Assembly: GCA_030643145.1 (NCBI GenBank)
Contig: DAOWMJ010000112.1
Coordinates: 1 to 6,464, forward strand
Length of the DNA stretch: 6,464 nt
Direction of reading: 5' to 3'
From: Candidatus Latescibacterota bacterium
Lineage (GTDB): Bacteria > Krumholzibacteriota > Krumholzibacteriia > Krumholzibacteriales > WJIX01
In this document: piece by piece, positions 5,427-6,464 of the stretch
How positions within the stretch are numbered: position 1 is the stretch's first letter
Layout: each line of letters begins with the position of its first letter
Translations under genes and position numbers: made by a program
The notes under the pieces: generated by a model
What the model was told of the DNA's origin: nothing
Database searches by the model: none
What the model saw: the letters and a program-made list of their open reading frames with translations, nothing else

Positions 5427-6176
5427 ATGAAAAAACACGAAGGTAAAAAAGCTCTTATCACAGGCGGGTCGAGGGGAATAGGCCTCGCGATAGCGCTCCG
5501 TTTGGCTTCTGAAGGAACGGACATCGCCTTAAACTTCAGAAGAGATGAAGAAGCAGCTTCGAAAGCCGCTGAGGAAATTGAAAAACTTGGGCAAAAAGCC
5601 CTTCTTCTTAAAGCTGACATTTCAGATCATAAAGAGATAAAGGAGATGTTTGTCAAACTGAAAGATTCCTTCGGCGATCTCAATTATTTTGTTTCCAACG
5701 CAGTTTCAGGTGTGCTCGGCCCCGCGGAAAGAATCGGCAGATTAGGCTGGAAAAGGGCTCTCGACACAAACGCCAGGGCATTTATGTTGTGCGTTCAAGA
5801 AACACTTAAGCTCTTTGACAATTCAATAAACGCGATTGTCGCGATATCATCTATCGGAGGGCAAACGGTTCTTCCGGGTTACACTGCGGTGGGAGCAAGC
5901 AAAGCCGCTCTTGAATCATTGGTTCGTTACTTTGGCCGCGAATTCGCCCCGAGGGGAATAAATGTAAACGCCGTTTCCGGAGGCCCTGTCCACACCGCGT
6001 CTTTAGACTATTTCCCTGAAAAAGAAAAGGTTATCGAGGAATGGAAAAATCGCACGCCATCGGGTAGAATCGGTACACCGGAAGATATTGCCCCCGTCGT
6101 TTCGTTTCTCCTGTCTGAGGAAGCCGCGTGGATTCAGGGACAGACTATCATAATTGACGGAGGCCTTACTCTTTAG
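5427..6176 (+). CDS. fabL: Enoyl-[acyl-carrier-protein] reductase, FabL-type (SDR superfamily)
   Basis: Probably reduces trans-2-enoyl-ACP with NADPH in the last step of each fatty-acid elongation cycle. At 249 aa it is close to Bacillus FabL. Residues 12-19 (TGGSRGIG) bind the cofactor, and N36-F-R-R39 after the second strand suits NADPH. Then come SNAVSGVLGPA (90-100), SSIGG (141-145) and the catalytic segment YTAVGASKAALE, where Y152 and K159 are separated by six residues. Y-x6-K is the enoyl-reductase arrangement; ordinary SDRs such as FabG have Y-x3-K. NAVSGGPVHT, the FPEKE segment, TPSGRIGTPEDI and IQGQTIIIDGG also follow FabL as I recall it. I chose the ATG at 5427, with AAGGGTGG upstream, because a longer in-frame start at 5361 lies inside trxB and adds unrelated residues. 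The alternative is a FabL-like SDR of other specificity. Confidence 0.82.
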   Translation: MKKHEGKKALITGGSRGIGLAIALRLASEGTDIALNFRRDEEAASKAAEEIEKLGQKALLLKADISDHKEIKEMFVKLKDSFGDLNYFVSNAVSGVLGPAERIGRLGWKRALDTNARAFMLCVQETLKLFDNSINAIVAISSIGGQTVLPGYTAVGASKAALESLVRYFGREFAPRGINVNAVSGGPVHTASLDYFPEKEKVIEEWKNRTPSGRIGTPEDIAPVVSFLLSEEAAWIQGQTIIIDGGLTL

Positions 6177-6191
6177 CCCCTGCTACACACC

Positions 6192-6464
6192 CTACTGCTT
6201 CGTTCTGAAATCTATCATACGCGCTAGCGCTTTCCTGCATACCGGACAAAACCCTTTCTTAATCGATTTTGAGAACATAATGCAGTCACGGCTTGAACGG
6301 AAAAGCCCTTCAGCGGAATAACCAGCCCCCTCAAAACAACCGGTAATTCCCGCGTACACCGAGTCGTCCGGTGTCGGAATGGGAACATTTGCACCTATAA
6401 AGCTTTCCCACTTAATACTGTCCTTGTTAAGAAGAGCTGTTATATTTGGTTCCCAGGGTTCAAC
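6192..6464 (-). CDS. Peptidase M64 (IgA-peptidase-type metalloprotease), C-terminal end, truncated by window edge
   Basis: Ninety codons are open from the right edge on the minus strand to a TAG at 6194-6192. The translated end reads VEPWEPNITALL, then KWESFIGANVPIPTP, GCFEGAGYSAEGLFR, the cysteine in RDCIMFS, and FCPVCRKALARMIDF. The E-P-W-x-P-N, P-L/I-P-T-P, F-E-G-A-x-Y and C-P-V-C blocks are how M64 (PF09471) catalytic domains end. The family are secreted zinc metallopeptidases, including the Clostridium ramosum IgA peptidase, with an HEXXH zinc site that would lie outside the window. The short tail after CPVC suggests no extra C-terminal domain. The substrate is unknown; IgA should not be assumed. 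The gene is convergent with fabL, with only 15 bases between the stop codons and no obvious terminator. Confidence 0.85.
   Translation of the reverse strand, partial: VEPWEPNITALLNKDSIKWESFIGANVPIPTPDDSVYAGITGCFEGAGYSAEGLFRSSRDCIMFSKSIKKGFCPVCRKALARMIDFRTKQ

Overview
The window is an ordinary stretch of bacterial chromosome: compact, moderately AT-rich, with Shine-Dalgarno-led genes, sigma70-type promoters and one tRNA. The gene set (a long-form SppA, a FabL-type enoyl reductase, an M64 peptidase, a DUF2007 protein, a Cys-Gly-Glu-Asp-Asp lipoprotein and a stand-alone HNH nuclease with a helical N-terminal domain) suggests a diderm bacterium. It would fit an uncultivated FCB-group or deltaproteobacteria-like lineage. 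This placement is an inference from protein flavour only, and no phylogenetic marker is present.

Layout, left to right. (1) Positions 2-547, plus strand: the 3' end of sppA, cut by the window edge. (2) 656-1930, minus strand: an HNH nuclease gene convergent with sppA. It has its own near-consensus extended -10 promoter (2018-2046) and a stem-loop at the start of its leader. (3) 2194-2853, minus strand: a small secreted lipoprotein of unknown function with its own promoter (2934-2962) and a possible terminator (2105-2139). (4) 3026-3101, minus strand: tRNA-Val(CAC) with encoded CCA. (5) 3230-3469, minus strand: a DUF2007 protein. (6) From 3587, plus strand: a likely three-gene operon of nfo (endonuclease IV), trxB (thioredoxin reductase) and a FabL-like enoyl-ACP reductase. 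(7) 6192-6464, minus strand: the C-terminal end of an M64 peptidase gene, convergent with fabL and cut by the right edge.

The genes form a housekeeping neighbourhood. Nfo repairs abasic and oxidised DNA, TrxB supplies NADPH-derived thiol reducing power, and the FabL-like protein would use NADPH in the last step of fatty-acid elongation. SppA, the lipoprotein and the M64 peptidase are envelope or secreted functions. Divergent promoters with a perfect 9-bp inverted repeat sit between the DUF2007 gene and nfo.

I see no CRISPR array, toxin-antitoxin pair, phage module, insertion sequence or other defence system, and I do not claim a new system. The points most worth a second look are the Y-x6-K signature that moves the 'SDR' gene to enoyl-ACP reductase, the inverted repeat in the nfo control region, the well-promoted solitary HNH gene with an internal palindrome, and the cysteine-rich orphan lipoprotein.
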